A DNA stretch of 64,000 bases from Daucus carota subsp. sativus (taxonomy: Eukaryota; Streptophyta; Magnoliopsida; Apiales; Apiaceae), in NCBI RefSeq assembly GCF_001625215.2, contig NC_030381.2:48755214-48819213 (forward strand), given 5' to 3'. Below, one piece after another: positions 46,394-58,169 of this stretch (its first letter is position 1; the number at the start of each line of letters is the position of its first letter). Both the position numbers and the translations under genes were made by a program. The notes under the pieces were generated by a model. That model saw only the letters and a list, made by a program, of their open reading frames with translations. It did no database searches and had not been told where the DNA came from.

Positions 46394-49269
46394 AGACATT
46401 CCTGTATAATACTATTTTGGCCTTTGTTCCTGTATAATATAATAAACTACACCAAAATCAAAAGAAAAGGCAAACCTTTTGAAATTTTATAGATACTTTT
46501 GAAAAATATAAAATAACATTTACAGATTAGCTTTTAATATTTTAGTACTAATAACAATGGCTTAATCTTTAAAAAGAACAATGGCAGAGTTTCCAGTATG
46601 GTAACTCTACTATGCATACCTAAATCCCCTTTACATGGTAAAATAGCTCAAGAGTCCAGCCACTTCAAGAGAAGCAGCTCAATTCTATAGATTTTTCTAG
46701 ATTGTGGTTCAAGAGCACTCAACGTGATTACTATGTACAGCAGAATAAGCACTAAATGTATAGAGCCACTTATGATTCATGCTTAGAGAAACTTACCACT
46801 TGAAACAAACCACACTTTCATTGAAATTCACACTATAGAGAAATTTTCAAGGAAAAAAGAGAAATGGACAATGCTGAAATTAAAATATAATGAGCTCTTT
46901 TTAGTAAACAAGTAAAATTTAATTGGATTTCAGGAAATAATTACACTCAAACTACAGTTAAGATGACCAAGGTAAATCTAGCTAATTCACATCATCACAA
47001 TATCAACTACAATTGAAGATAACAAGGACACACAGGCTTAATCTAGAAAGTTCTCATCATCATAATATCAACTACAATTAAGAATCATAAAGATAACTAG
47101 GTTGTCTACACATTTCTTACCATTGCAATATTAATAATACTTAAGGATGACTAAGGTTTAATCTAGATAATTCTCACCAACACAGTATCAACCACAGATA
47201 AGATGACTAAGGTTTGATCAACAGATAATTTTAGTCCTACTACTAATACTCCAACTACTCTTTCCGTTGCTATGAAATTGCTTCCTTGAATCAGAGTTGG
47301 TGTCCATACTGAGACCAAACAAATTAATATACCACTACAAAGCTTTAGGAAAAAGGAGCAAAGATATAAATCAAAATTTGGACTGATCCAGGAAAAAGGT
47401 TCATGATATTCTCATTTCTCACAATCAAACTCAATAAATTATGAAAAAAATATTAAAAAGTAAAAGTCGCTACTAGCTACCACATATAGAGAGAAAACAT
47501 CGAACAAACAATTATATGATAATGCTTTATGGTGATACCCGGAACTATGTGACAATAGGTTACACCAGTTCATTCTGTCTTTAGCATAAAATTAATGTCT
47601 ACCAGCAATATATACACAACTTGTACAAACATTGAATGCTTTCCGGCAACACATCATGATCGATCTCCATCAAGAAATCTGGCAAATTAACCTCCTAAAT
47701 TCTATCACTATTCCCTAGACCCAGTAACTGATGTAGACTACATATCTTAATTATAACGAATCGCAACTCAGCTCATGTTTTAATCCAGATTTGCTTTTCT
47801 TTTATTTCTTTGATTGTTTTTTAAAAGCTTATTGTTTGTGCTCTAATATATGTCCAGCTATTCCATGAATGTCAAATGCAAGTTTAGCAATCTTTCAAAC
47901 CCTGCATAAGACATAGGTACGCTGTTGAACAGAAGCCTGACAGAATATAACTATCAGCATGAGCAGGCACTGTCTAGCAGCAATGGGGGCCAATATGCTA
48001 CAAAACCTACTGACCAAGTAGAACTATTAGCTACAAAATCATAAAACATTAGCAGATCTAACTTTAAAAGTGATGTATATTAATCCACACAAGAAGCTAG
48101 AACTTATATATAACTAGATAGTCTAGATTGATCCGCTCTACACTGACACATCTAAATAGGAGACTCTAGCATGTGTTCATGAGAATTTGTAACAAACTGT
48201 TGACTGAAAACTAATGATTTCACACTTGCTTCTCTGAATAACACTGGCTGAGATCCATAAACTTATGGCCAATTAGAGAGCACCGATTCTAGAAAAAACA
48301 ACGTCGTCTAAAGATAGTGATTTTTCTAAACAGCTCCACCCAAAGTTTTTCTAGAGCTAAGGATGTCTCTACCACTTCAATTTCAAAAAGCAGATCAATC
48401 ATAATGGGTAAAAGAGTTGAATCATGTACCTCCTGCATGTTTTTGTACAAGTTGCTTGAATTTTTGGGTCACTTCTAAATCCTTTGACCACATAGTAATT
48501 AATATTTATTTTCAAAATCTTCTTTCTGTGATTATAATATTGATAACGTTACACATATTAATTTACAAAAAATAAAATCTTAAAAAAAAAACGATTCTAA
48601 CTTTACAGGCAAAAGACTAAGAAGTGTGTGCCAAAAAGTCAGGCAACCTATATATAAAAAACTAGGGAGTAAAATCTAACCCAAACCTAAATGTAAAAAG
48701 TCACAGTTAAGGTATTCACAAGAATGTAGATTCATTAATAACTATATACCACATTCCTCACTCCATCCGAATAATTCAAGTTACAAATTAACTATATCCT
48801 AGTCAATCGTCATTGCGTCCAAGTCACAATAATGTTATAAAAGATGCTCACACTTCCCAAATACATAGCATATCATTTCATTTCCACATTCGGTTTCCTA
48901 AACATCATCTAATCTCCAAATTGAACAAATAACAATTATTCAGTAATTTAGCAAAAAAAAAATACAATTATTCAGTAATTCTTTACTCTTATCTAAATCA
49001 TCTCCGCCTATTGTTATCTAAACATACCGCAATATTCATAAACCTAACAAAACAGCAAAATCATTCAATAATTTACATAAAACCTTACAGAACAACAACA
49101 AATATAACCGAATCAACTGAACTAACTAACTAACTGAAACTGAATCATTTTTTATGAAATAACCTACAACTAAACGATTCATATTGAAATCAATAACTAC
49201 ACGAATCAGATCTCACTAACAACTCATCAATTTCAAAATTAATCAGATTAAATATCACAAAAACACAGA
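46394..49269. other. Long intergenic stretch, no gene seen
   Basis: Outside the duplication. Only short ORFs. 46930-47240 repeats loosely spaced TAAGATGACCAAGGT/CTCATCATCACAATATCAAC-like words, suggesting an old tandem repeat of roughly 75-100 bp. No element ends were recognised. Confidence 0.45.
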
Positions 49270-49593
49270 TCACTCGCAAGAGAAAACCTGAGAAGGCAAT
49301 CTGAAGGCTTCGGACTTAGTGAAACACGTATCGTCGAGAACTTCGCTCTGACACCACCGGCACTTACTGTTCATCAAGCATTGTAGCTTGGTTGATGCTT
49401 CCGTACAGTTTTGAGCCGCCCGGTCGAGTTTCCGTTGAGTTGCGGTGATTAACAGGTTGCGAGATGTCGCATCGCCGGCTTTCAACAGATTTCCGGCGAC
49501 GGCGAACGGCGGTGATCGAAAGACGGTTACGAAAAGGAGAAGTAGAAGCAGAAGGAATAATAAAGGGCAGCCAGAGATCCGAGTTGTTGCCAT
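49270..49593 (-). CDS. Small secreted six-cysteine protein, function unknown
   Basis: Single exon, 107 aa. A strong signal peptide (residues 1-34, with a long leucine run) precedes a mature part with six cysteines in the pattern C-x(9-10)-C-x5-C-x2-C-x8-C-x15-C, ending QVFSCE. The segment CRWCQSEVLDDTCF followed by RLPSQVFSC resembles an uncharacterised plant family that I recall with the core CRWC...D..CF...E..RLP. No biochemical role is known to me. It is predicted to be apoplastic, vacuolar or in the secretory path. The frame is clean and intact, with stop right after the last cysteine. The neighbouring gene is unrelated. Confidence 0.75.
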   Translation of the reverse strand: MATTRISGCPLLFLLLLLLLFVTVFRSPPFAVAGNLLKAGDATSRNLLITATQRKLDRAAQNCTEASTKLQCLMNSKCRWCQSEVLDDTCFTKSEAFRLPSQVFSCE

Positions 49594-50435
49594 TACGTTA
49601 CTCGTAGATGTAAAAACTGTAATATATGTTTCTCTGAAAAAAACTGTCGGGCGTATGATTAAAGTATTTTAAACGGGTCACAAAAAATTGAAAATTTCTC
49701 CAAAATTAAAATTGCAAAAACGAGATTGATATTATTAATATGAGTTTATAATTTCAAATAAAATTATTAGCATTCAAATTACACATGGCATGTTATGTTC
49801 TTGATATATAAACGGAATATATAATAATTAAAATAAAAATCCGTATTTGACTCGTATATGATTCGGCTTTGATATCAGATTACTCATTTCTATATATATT
49901 TGTATTTGAATTCATAAAGAATGATAAAAATTCACAAATATTAAATTGATTACTTATTATAATTAAAATAAAATCATTTATAGAATATTGTAATAATATA
50001 AATATTGTTTATATGATGTATATTACATATTATAAGATACATTATTGACACATTTGATTAGAATTTTTAATAAATAAACGTGTTCAGGTACTTTCAAATT
50101 AGTCAAATTATTCTGAATAAATACGAGGAGTTTGAAATATATGCTTAGTTTGATTAATTTTAATTTTTCATGACCACCGTTATACTCTTTCGAACATGTT
50201 CGATTTTCAATGATTTCTGTTAGCACGTACGGTAGCGAGTTCTGATATGATACTCCAGTATCTAGGAAAATGAAGCACGAGTACAAATGTTAGCAGGATA
50301 AAAAGCAAATAGGATAAAAGACAAACAATATTCGATAAATATAATATAACAGGATGCAGTGATTTAGCTAGCTGAGAAGTGAGAACTACACAATAATCAT
50401 CGATCTCTTCGAGAATTAACAAAATGGTGACTGAT
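49594..50435. other. Intergenic, includes the promoter of the small secreted protein
   Basis: AT-rich, with only short ORFs and no recognised element. The 50290-50435 end is the likely 3' UTR of the proline-rich protein gene. Confidence 0.4.
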
Positions 50436-51326
50436 TTATTCGCATTCAAAGCCAGAAGGAAGGTCCTTTTGGCAGTTGTTGAAGACATGGCTTATGGCAA
50501 CAGGAAAGTCCATGACAGTCCCCATTACATTAGCTCTTATTGCACTGCAAAGACAAACCGCAGCCTCAAAATCTAAAAGGCCTTCCATGATTCTGCAGCA
50601 TGGCATCTTCGGTGGGCTTCCGATAAGCGGTCCCATTGTTCTGCCAAGCATGTCACCGCAGACTCCTAGTTTGAGAACATCTCTGGGGCATGCATTTTTG
50701 TTATCTTGCCTTGGTACTGCTGGTGATCCTGGTTGTATTGGTGGAAATGGAAATGGAAAGGCTGGAGGTGATTGCAGATATGGAATTGGTGTTACGGGTA
50801 AAAGTGGAGCTGGAAGTGTTGGAGTTTCTGGGAAAGAGGGTGGTGGGAGAAGAATATATGGAGCTGGATTTGCTGGTGGTCTCGGTAAAGAAGGGGGTGT
50901 TAGAGGTAAAAATGGTGGAAAATTGAGTGTAGGTGTTTCGGGTGATGAAGGTGGTGCAAAAGGTAAAAACGGTGGAATGTTGAGTGTTGGTGGTGTCACA
51001 GGTAAAATTGGTGGAATATTAAGTGTTGGTGGTGACACAGGTAAAATTGGTGGAATGTTAAGTGTTGGCGGTGTTACAGGTAAAATTGGTGGAACCTGCA
51101 GTGAAGGTGTTCTGGGTAAAAAAGGCGGCATTAGAGGTAAAACAGGGGGAACCTGAAGTGCTGGTGTTTCGGGTTGCTGTGTTGTGCCTGGTACAGTTTT
51201 TGAACCTGCTAGTGTTGGTGGACTTGGCTCTGTGTTATAACCGAGGACTGAAGTGAACATGAAAAATAACGCTATGATGAGAAGGAGAGTGGCTGATGGT
51301 AAAGTATGTGCCAAAGCCATTTTCAT
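50436..51326 (-). CDS. Hybrid proline-rich protein with C-terminal 8-cysteine domain
   Basis: Cell-wall or plasma-membrane-associated HyPRP, 296 aa, one exon. Residues 1-29 form a signal peptide. A long Pro/Leu-rich region follows, including three near-identical 13-residue repeats of the form IPPILPVTPPTLN plus several diverged ones. From about residue 212 there is an 8-cysteine lipid-transfer-like (hydrophobic seed protein) domain: ACPRDVLKLGVCG, then PCC, CLC, NNC and the final FEC, giving all eight cysteines in the family order. HyPRPs are linked to cell expansion, cold and defence responses; the specific role here is unknown. The open frame on the opposite strand (50476-51156) is an artefact of the repeats. 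A second Met two codons in could also serve as start. Confidence 0.93.
   Translation of the reverse strand: MKMALAHTLPSATLLLIIALFFMFTSVLGYNTEPSPPTLAGSKTVPGTTQQPETPALQVPPVLPLMPPFLPRTPSLQVPPILPVTPPTLNIPPILPVSPPTLNIPPILPVTPPTLNIPPFLPFAPPSSPETPTLNFPPFLPLTPPSLPRPPANPAPYILLPPPSFPETPTLPAPLLPVTPIPYLQSPPAFPFPFPPIQPGSPAVPRQDNKNACPRDVLKLGVCGDMLGRTMGPLIGSPPKMPCCRIMEGLLDFEAAVCLCSAIRANVMGTVMDFPVAISHVFNNCQKDLPSGFECE
50971..51087. repeat. 39-bp tandem repeat coding for 13-residue proline repeats
   Basis: Three successive 39-bp units (50971, 51010, 51049), each beginning GGTGGAAT on the + strand and differing at a few bases, mostly without changing the protein. They lie inside the proline-rich protein gene. 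Confidence 0.9.
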
Positions 51327-51406
51327 ATATATGGCAATGCTACTGATCTACACTGAAATCAGAGTGACCCTGAAGATGAACTAGGCGAAACACCTAGTTA
51401 TGTTAT

Positions 51407-51416
51407 CTATATATAG
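51407..51416 (-). promoter_or_regulatory. TATA box of the proline-rich protein gene
   Basis: CTATATATAG, symmetrical, about 80 bp upstream of the start codon. Confidence 0.6.
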
Positions 51417-53422
51417 TTGGGAATCGGAGAATAGAACGATAGATACACATTGTATGACTTAAATTTCTTCACAAAATGCATGTCTTTTACATGCAGAGTG
51501 AAACAGGCAACAGCTGTGATGCATGTCAGAGTTGTCCAAATTTGATTACTGGATTCTCTGCAAAACAATTGAGTTAGGTAAACTGTTTGATCAACGATTT
51601 TTCAACGTACATGGGCTGAATGTATTGAAATCTGAGAGACATGTATGGTGCAAGAGAGAGCAGATATCATGATATTTGTGTAAACACCTAGTCATCAAAG
51701 TGAGAAAAAATTATTCAGAGGCCAGATTTTCAGAGTATGCTTAGTTTCCTTAAGCACACACTCGGTACAAACACGAATGATTTAAGGTGGTACGTGTCTA
51801 CGCCTGCTAAATGGACATACAACATTACAGCTACAGATTGCAGGAGCATGACTTCGTTTAAGCTTGGTGATCGATTATCTTCAATACCTTGTTTTCTTCT
51901 ACTACATTCTATTTTTGTGTGCTGAAGTTGAAAATGATGAACAATTATAGCTCATACATAAACCAATTTTGCCGAATTGTCAATAGGTATGCAGACGTAT
52001 GGTTCCCAGACACTGGCCGAATCAGGTATATACTGCCGACTTAATTCATCTATAGACTATATTCTATACACACTATCCCTCTGCTTTCCCTACCAACCAA
52101 AATTCAGACCTTTTTCAGTACATAGTGAGGATTAGGAACGGTGCTTTATTTCTATTATTATTTCGAATAATTTTGAGCTACAGCCTCTGGACATTTTACC
52201 AACTAGAGATAGGGTTAGCAGAACCAATTGATATTGAGATATCTTGTACTGTGACACAACGTCAAACTATAATAAATTTACTTGCAGTGCTGCATCCTAC
52301 TAGTTCTGATTATAGGAAATTATATGAAAGTTTTATTACAATGATGATTTAACTTTATATACATCTGAATTAGTTAACAATTATAATTGATTCTGTATTC
52401 CAACATATACTGGAGGTGTCAGATCATTTTAGTTTTGTTGTTTCGATGAATTTTAAAGTCTTTAAAGGCTTCAAAATTTTCTGTTGTGGCGTTGCAATTA
52501 GGAAAAGTAATGCTTATACACTCTTAATATGGACTACTGTATATAATTGGAAGTGGAATATTGTTCTGATTTGCTCGTGTTTTTAGATTCTTAATGTCTT
52601 CAGGGCAATTGGTTTTCTTTTGTTGTTATAAAGCTCGCAGGCAAGTTTCTTCAAAGGGGAGAAAATGATCTGAAATACCGAATCCAGCATGTCCTGGATG
52701 GACCGGTTCTCAACATGATATCAAAGTTCAGGTTTGGCGGAGATATCAAGTTCGACCCTCCGTCATTCCAATATTTTCACAATTTAATATGGACACGAAG
52801 GCATTAATTGCTCCAAAGATGAGCGCCCGTGATCCCGTCTTCAACCCAAAAATGAGATTTCAGTGACGGAGAGTATTGAAATATAACATAAGATCCATTT
52901 GGGGGCTTTCTCTAACACCTTAAGATTTTGGATGAAATGGTTCTCAACATCCCGTCATTGGTAAAGATTCATTTTTCTACACTAAACATTTGTAAAATTG
53001 TATAATAACAGATGAAAAATTGCCTTCTACTGTCATTCTTCACCGATTAACTTATATGTATTCATAATATATATTAATCCATATTTTGGTTCATATTAAC
53101 TAACAAAATTCTCTACACTTAGAGTTACCTCAATAGTCTTTGAGTGAAGAGTAAGAATCTTGGCACTGCCCACTTCTGGAAACATAGGAGTAGCTCGGTG
53201 ATAATAGTCTTTCATTTTATTCAATGATGCAACTTAATAATGACACTCTCTAACTCAAACTCGGTTAATGTGATTGCAAAGAAACCCACAGAATTGGAAT
53301 TACGGATTATTTTTTTGTGACAAAACAATGATCTGACCTGGATGCTTAGAGGGAGGGAGTACTAATGCAGGTATGAGTTTCCAGATTCATCAATCAGGGG
53401 CAATCAATATAACAATCTGCCA
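51417..53422. other. Intergenic, one short open stretch of unclear origin
   Basis: Around 52639-52805 on + a frame of about 55 codons opens after an acceptor-like GCAG and reads KFLQRGENDLKYRIQHVLDG and then GPVLNMISKF. It looks protein-like but is not recognised and has no partner exons. 53349-53360 (GAGGGAGGGAGTA) resembles a lone Stowaway terminus. Confidence 0.4.
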
Positions 53423-53431
53423 TTAATCTAT

Positions 53432-54761
53432 GAGTAATGCTAGGTCCACAGAAACTGATACAAAAATATGCACAAAATGACGTGGATTCCACTATCATCT
53501 GTGCTCTGTCATTTTTTGTTTGGATTCCACTCTAATCAGTGCTATGACATTTTCTTGATTTAGTTTTATAATCTCCTTGTGTAGCTTTGTTCTCTGATAG
53601 TTTTTTTTCCTCTTAAATTTTTAGTCTTAAAGTCTACAACTATCTTTTTATACATAAAAGTTATATATTTAATCAGTTTCTCAACAACTTTTTTATATAA
53701 AAAAATATATTTATATCATATTTTTAATATTTTTCTTTCTACTTTTATTAACCAGTATATTAATTATATATAATATTATCGTTGTAATTTGACATGTTTA
53801 TTGCTTTTAGTAGATAATTTATTTAATGTACTTTTACCAGACTTAGTTATTTTATATTTTAAAAAATTTAAATATATATTTTGTTATTTATAATTTAACT
53901 TTAACAACATATTTGTCGTACATGAAATATTTTTATACTATCATTATCTTTTTCAATAGTATTTATTATTTTTAAATTAAGATATTAAATATTTTTACTT
54001 TTTAACTTTTTTTACCAAAACAAGTTTTACCCTACATATTGATAAGTTAACAATCTCATAGCAAATAATATTAGTATTTTTATATTTTAATAGTATAAAT
54101 ATATTTTATTTACTATAAATTTGTTATTCGGATTCTAAGACATATGTTTAAAAAAATTCTTAATATAAAATAAACAAATTTCATAATATATAAAATTTCA
54201 AAAATTTATTTTGTTATTCATATATTATTCTTAATGAAAAATATATGTTAAATAAAATATGTCTATACTATTATGTATGTGTATAAAAATTTAAAATATA
54301 AAATAACTAAGTCGGGTACAAAAGTATAGTAATAAAAGGAAGAAAATGTCAAATTACAAAGATAATATTATATATATAATTAATATATTGGATAATAAAA
54401 GTAAAAAAGAAATATATTAAAAATATGATACAAATATATTTCTTTATATAAAAAGGTTGTTGGGGAGATGATTAAATATATAACTTATGTGTATAAAAAA
54501 TATAGTTGTGGACTTTAAGACTGAAAACTAAAGATGAAAAAACAAGCAGAGTACAAAGTTAAAAACAACTAGAGTATAAAGTAAAAAAAAAAAGGGTCAG
54601 AGTACAAAGCAAGGAGAGTATAAAGCTAAACAAGACAGAGTACTGATGATGATAGCGGAATCCACGTTTGTAAACAAAAAATGACAGAAAACAAATAATA
54701 GTGGAATCCCCATCATTCTGTGCATATTTCTGTATCAGTTTTTGTGGATCTAGCATTACTC
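53432..54761. mobile_element. 1.33-kb Mutator-like foldback element, 9-bp target-site duplication
   Basis: The ends GAGTAATGCTAG and CTAGCATTACTC are inverted, and the two arms pair along most of their ~660 bp (for example ACTGATACA, TTAAAGTC and ATTAATTATATATAATATTA occur in both). TTAATCTAT is duplicated perfectly at 53423-53431 and 54762-54770. Perfect 9-bp duplication with very long inverted ends is typical of non-autonomous MULEs. No transposase ORF. Confidence 0.92.
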
Positions 54762-54770
54762 TTAATCTAT

Positions 54771-55545
54771 TCCGCAAAAACAAAGTAAGATTCTGTAGAT
54801 TGGCAATTGTCTAATGGAGAACTCGCTTGAATCACCAGGAAACACTACTTTATTCGGTGTGAGTTACTTTAAAAAATCATAGAAGCCCTTTCACAATAAT
54901 ATAATAATTATTATATAATTCTGATCAGTATTAAATTCTTTAATCATAAAATTCTAGGCAATTGAAGGTCTTTTCATAATTATATACTAATAACTATTCT
55001 AATAATATGAAAGTCATTTACGATAGTATAATAATAATAATTATTAAATAAATAAATTACATTCACTCTAGCCAAATTGGGTACTGTATTTGGTGTTCGA
55101 CCGAAATGTGGTTTCTCTCGTCAATAAGAAGTATTGATTAAGTAATAAAAGACAATAAACATATAATTTACGAGATTTGCACGAACAAATATTTTGTTTA
55201 AAAACTTTTTCATTTTTCTAAATTTCTAAATTTTAAAACTTTTACAATGTTGACTTCAAAAATTCAATTCTAGCTCCCAGAAGTAAAATGACAACTTTGA
55301 TTTAACAAAAAAAAAAAAAGCCAACATATCTTATCAAAAAAATCTATAGAGACGTGCTTATATCTACATACTCTGCTGAATTCAAGTAAAATGCAGAGTT
55401 ATCTTCTAATTACTTGTGTTTGCGTTATCACTTATCCATATCTCTGAAGACTTCCATTCTATACGTATATTATGGCTGGCGACAAAATATTTGAATAAAT
55501 ACAACCCTTTCTTGCACAACATCACTTATAAATCTTGATCTAAAT
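54771..55545. other. Upstream region of the LEA2/NHL gene
   Basis: AT-rich. TTTGAATAAATACAACC near 55490-55507 may serve as a TATA region about 50 bp before the ATG. Nothing else recognised. Confidence 0.4.
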
Positions 55546-56349
55546 ATGTCAGTTGCTGTTCACCCTAACGATCTTTTAATCTCCACGACAACCACACATG
55601 CCGACAACCCTAGAACTATCAAAGACAAGTACATGTGTTTCAACGATTGTGTAATTATTTTTACAGTCATGGCATGCTTTGTGCTACCATATCTAATAAT
55701 TATTCTCTTTCATATCATCCTCAATGACAAGGTTAAAGATCTCAAAGTACTGGAAATCGATTCACTTACAGCCTCAAACTTCAACCTCTCGTCGCAACCT
55801 AACCAGATTTCCGCAGACTGGAACGTTCAAATGAGTTTCAAAACCATGAATAAGCTCGGATATTTCAAGTTCTACCGCACCAAGGTGTCCGTATATTACG
55901 ATGACAAGAGAATTGCGCTGAAAAAAATTAGGTCGTTTTATTTGACTTCAAAGCACCCTCCCATGCACTTTGGTACTGGAGACTTCTCAGGCTCCTCGGG
56001 CTACATTGATGATTCTGTAATCAGAAACATTGGTCGCGGAATCAAGGCGGGTACTGTGAGATTCAATATTGTTTTTGAAGCGTTGGTGGAGAAATCTGTT
56101 GTTAAAGGACATATGGAAGACGATATAGTGAACCACGTAGGCTACTGCGAAAACGTGGAAATGTTTTTCGGGTTGCCGAATGCATTCAAGGCGAGGATGT
56201 TGAATGGCTCCCAGATATGCCAACTTCATACAAAACGTAGGCCTCATAGCCTTTTTGATCCTTATGAACCCTTATGTTTCTGTACTTCTGGTGGGGGAGG
56301 ATTATATGTGTGTAGTCCAACTTCTGATGGGAGGAGGATATGTGTGTAG
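55546..56349 (+). CDS. LEA2 / NDR1-HIN1-like (NHL) membrane protein
   Basis: Single exon, 267 aa. A short cytosolic N-terminus is followed by one transmembrane helix (about residues 34-58, CVIIFTVMACFVLPYLIIIL) and an extracellular LEA2-type beta-sandwich with SADWNVQMSFKTMNKLGYFK, VSVYYDDKRI and an RFNIVFEALVE strand. NHL proteins act at the plasma membrane in defence and stress responses. The usual NPN turn of the domain is here TMN, so the copy is diverged. The tail is odd: after MLNGSQICQLHT come KRRPHSLFDPYEP and a cysteine/glycine-rich end with five cysteines in all after the LEA2 core. It may represent read-in of non-ancestral sequence or a lineage-specific extension. Start is the first ATG; the stop is followed by an imperfect repeat of AAGTCCAAGAAGTTGAG. 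Confidence 0.85.
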   Translation: MSVAVHPNDLLISTTTTHADNPRTIKDKYMCFNDCVIIFTVMACFVLPYLIIILFHIILNDKVKDLKVLEIDSLTASNFNLSSQPNQISADWNVQMSFKTMNKLGYFKFYRTKVSVYYDDKRIALKKIRSFYLTSKHPPMHFGTGDFSGSSGYIDDSVIRNIGRGIKAGTVRFNIVFEALVEKSVVKGHMEDDIVNHVGYCENVEMFFGLPNAFKARMLNGSQICQLHTKRRPHSLFDPYEPLCFCTSGGGGLYVCSPTSDGRRICV

Positions 56350-56433
56350 TCCAAGAAGTTGAGAAGTCCAAGAAGTTGAGATGTCTACTTTCAAGATATT
56401 TATTATACAAACTAGGGCTTATATTACATATTA

Positions 56434-56662
56434 CCCTCTCTGTCCCACCACGTTCTATACGCTACTTTTTGACACGCGTTTTGAAACTTTTATAAAATAT
56501 AGTTCTATATTGTTATTTTGCATAAAAAAAAATCTTCAAAAAAAGTTTGTCGTTTAAACTTTTATTCAAAAAAAAAAATCAAAAAAAATTTATTGAACTA
56601 TATTTGATAAAAATCTCAAAATACATGCGGTGCACGTAAGCATCCTAGTGGAACGGAGGGAG
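56434..56662. mobile_element. Stowaway MITE 3' of the NHL gene
   Basis: The left end CCCTCTCTGTCCCACCACG and the complement of the right end, CTCCCTCCGTTCCACTAGG, are flanked by TA at 56432-56433 and 56663-56664. It starts about 85 bp after the NHL stop codon and may supply 3' UTR or terminator sequence. Confidence 0.85.
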
Positions 56663-56664
56663 TA

Positions 56665-58169
56665 ACTATTAATTTAGTTCAATATATTTGTTACTCTAGA
56701 GGTTCAAACTCGAGATATTGATGACCTGGCCATTCGTTGTATGTGGATGAATATGGATTTAATATTTATAATAGTGTTCAGGTGATGAATTATGGTGTTT
56801 TGTAGTGAGTTCGTTTTATTGAATTTGTATTGTGTGTTTCATCTTAGTCATTTAAAGCTTGATTGCTTGAAGTCTGATCTTTTTACTACTGCAAAGATAT
56901 TAGAAGCTGTCTAAACTAGTATCTCCTCTTTTTCTTCATCTTCATCAACCTAGCATGATAACTGCAGAATTCAGTAGTGGCAAATGTAATTATTTATTTG
57001 GCTTCATATATGCTATTTTCTGTTAGTTTATATTTAAATTGGGCCCTTTTAATTCGACTGGATATTTTTAAAATATTTTCTTTTTAAAACAAAATATTGT
57101 ACGATTAAATTTTTTTAATTTATAACAATTAACTAAAAGTATTAATTATAAAATACGGTTAAAATAAATAAAAGTATTTGTAAAACGTCATGACATCAAA
57201 TGAAAAGTAAAATAAAAAGAAAATACAGTATAATACAGATAATTTTAAAACATTAAATATAGTTTTAGGTCATTACTCTATAGAAACATAATAATTGAAT
57301 AAATGCAGTTCTCCCACGATTCCAGCAATACTTGTTCTCGGTATTTAAAAATATTTTAGTTAAACAATTATAACAAATCCAATTTAAACATATTTAAAAT
57401 CTCATTTTGGACCTATGTATATAACTAGATTCATTAAAAAAAATGGCATACTCCGATTTGTAAAAAATAAATCTACTCCAACTGAAATATATATAGCAAT
57501 TCCTGGAGAAATTTATTTTCAGTATCCCACAGTCACACTACATATTTTATAATATATAAAACTGCAAAGAACGCAGCCATTTAACGAAGTCATCGCTCAG
57601 TTCTATTTGTTTGTTAAGATAACCTGCTCTTCAACATGAAATCTTGTTCGGTTCATAAATGAATCCCTAATCCACATTGAATTTTTAGCCTATTCAGTTC
57701 GAACTTGGTTAGTTTGGTTTGAACAGGAAAGAACCAAACAGGAATGTTATACAATGCATTATCGAGACAGGAAAAGTTGCCTGGCAAAAATTACGCATAT
57801 GAGAACTGTGATCTCAGTCAGAAGGTGCCCACTGAGATTCCTGCTGACACCTGACATCTTAGTGCTTCTAACGACCTTACTAATTTTTCAGAAATTTCAA
57901 CACAGGAGCATAATTTTACTATATGCCCACTAATTAAGGAGTAGTTACCAAATATTTCAGATATTATAAACAGCAAAAAACTAAATTCACAATATATATA
58001 TAGTAGTGGTGCATGTAAAGTGCATTAACGATGGCACGACCCTTTGGAGAAGCAGAAATTAGGAACAAGTAGTAACTAAATTTTAAAGCAAAACAAATGG
58101 TAAGGAGACCAATTTACATGATTTACAACTTCAGTAAAGCATTGAACTCAATTGCCCCCACTTCAGTGA
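56665..58169. other. Intergenic, no gene seen
   Basis: AT-rich; only chance ORFs. The right end is the 3' flank of the minus-strand UBTD-like gene. Confidence 0.45.

Noticed and set aside
50476..51156. 226-codon ORF on the plus strand
   Set aside because: Antisense shadow of the proline-rich protein repeats; the minus strand has signal peptide and all eight cysteines.
53349..53360. Complete Stowaway MITE ending GAGGGAGTA
   Set aside because: No matching CTCCCTCC end preceded by TA was found within a reasonable distance upstream.
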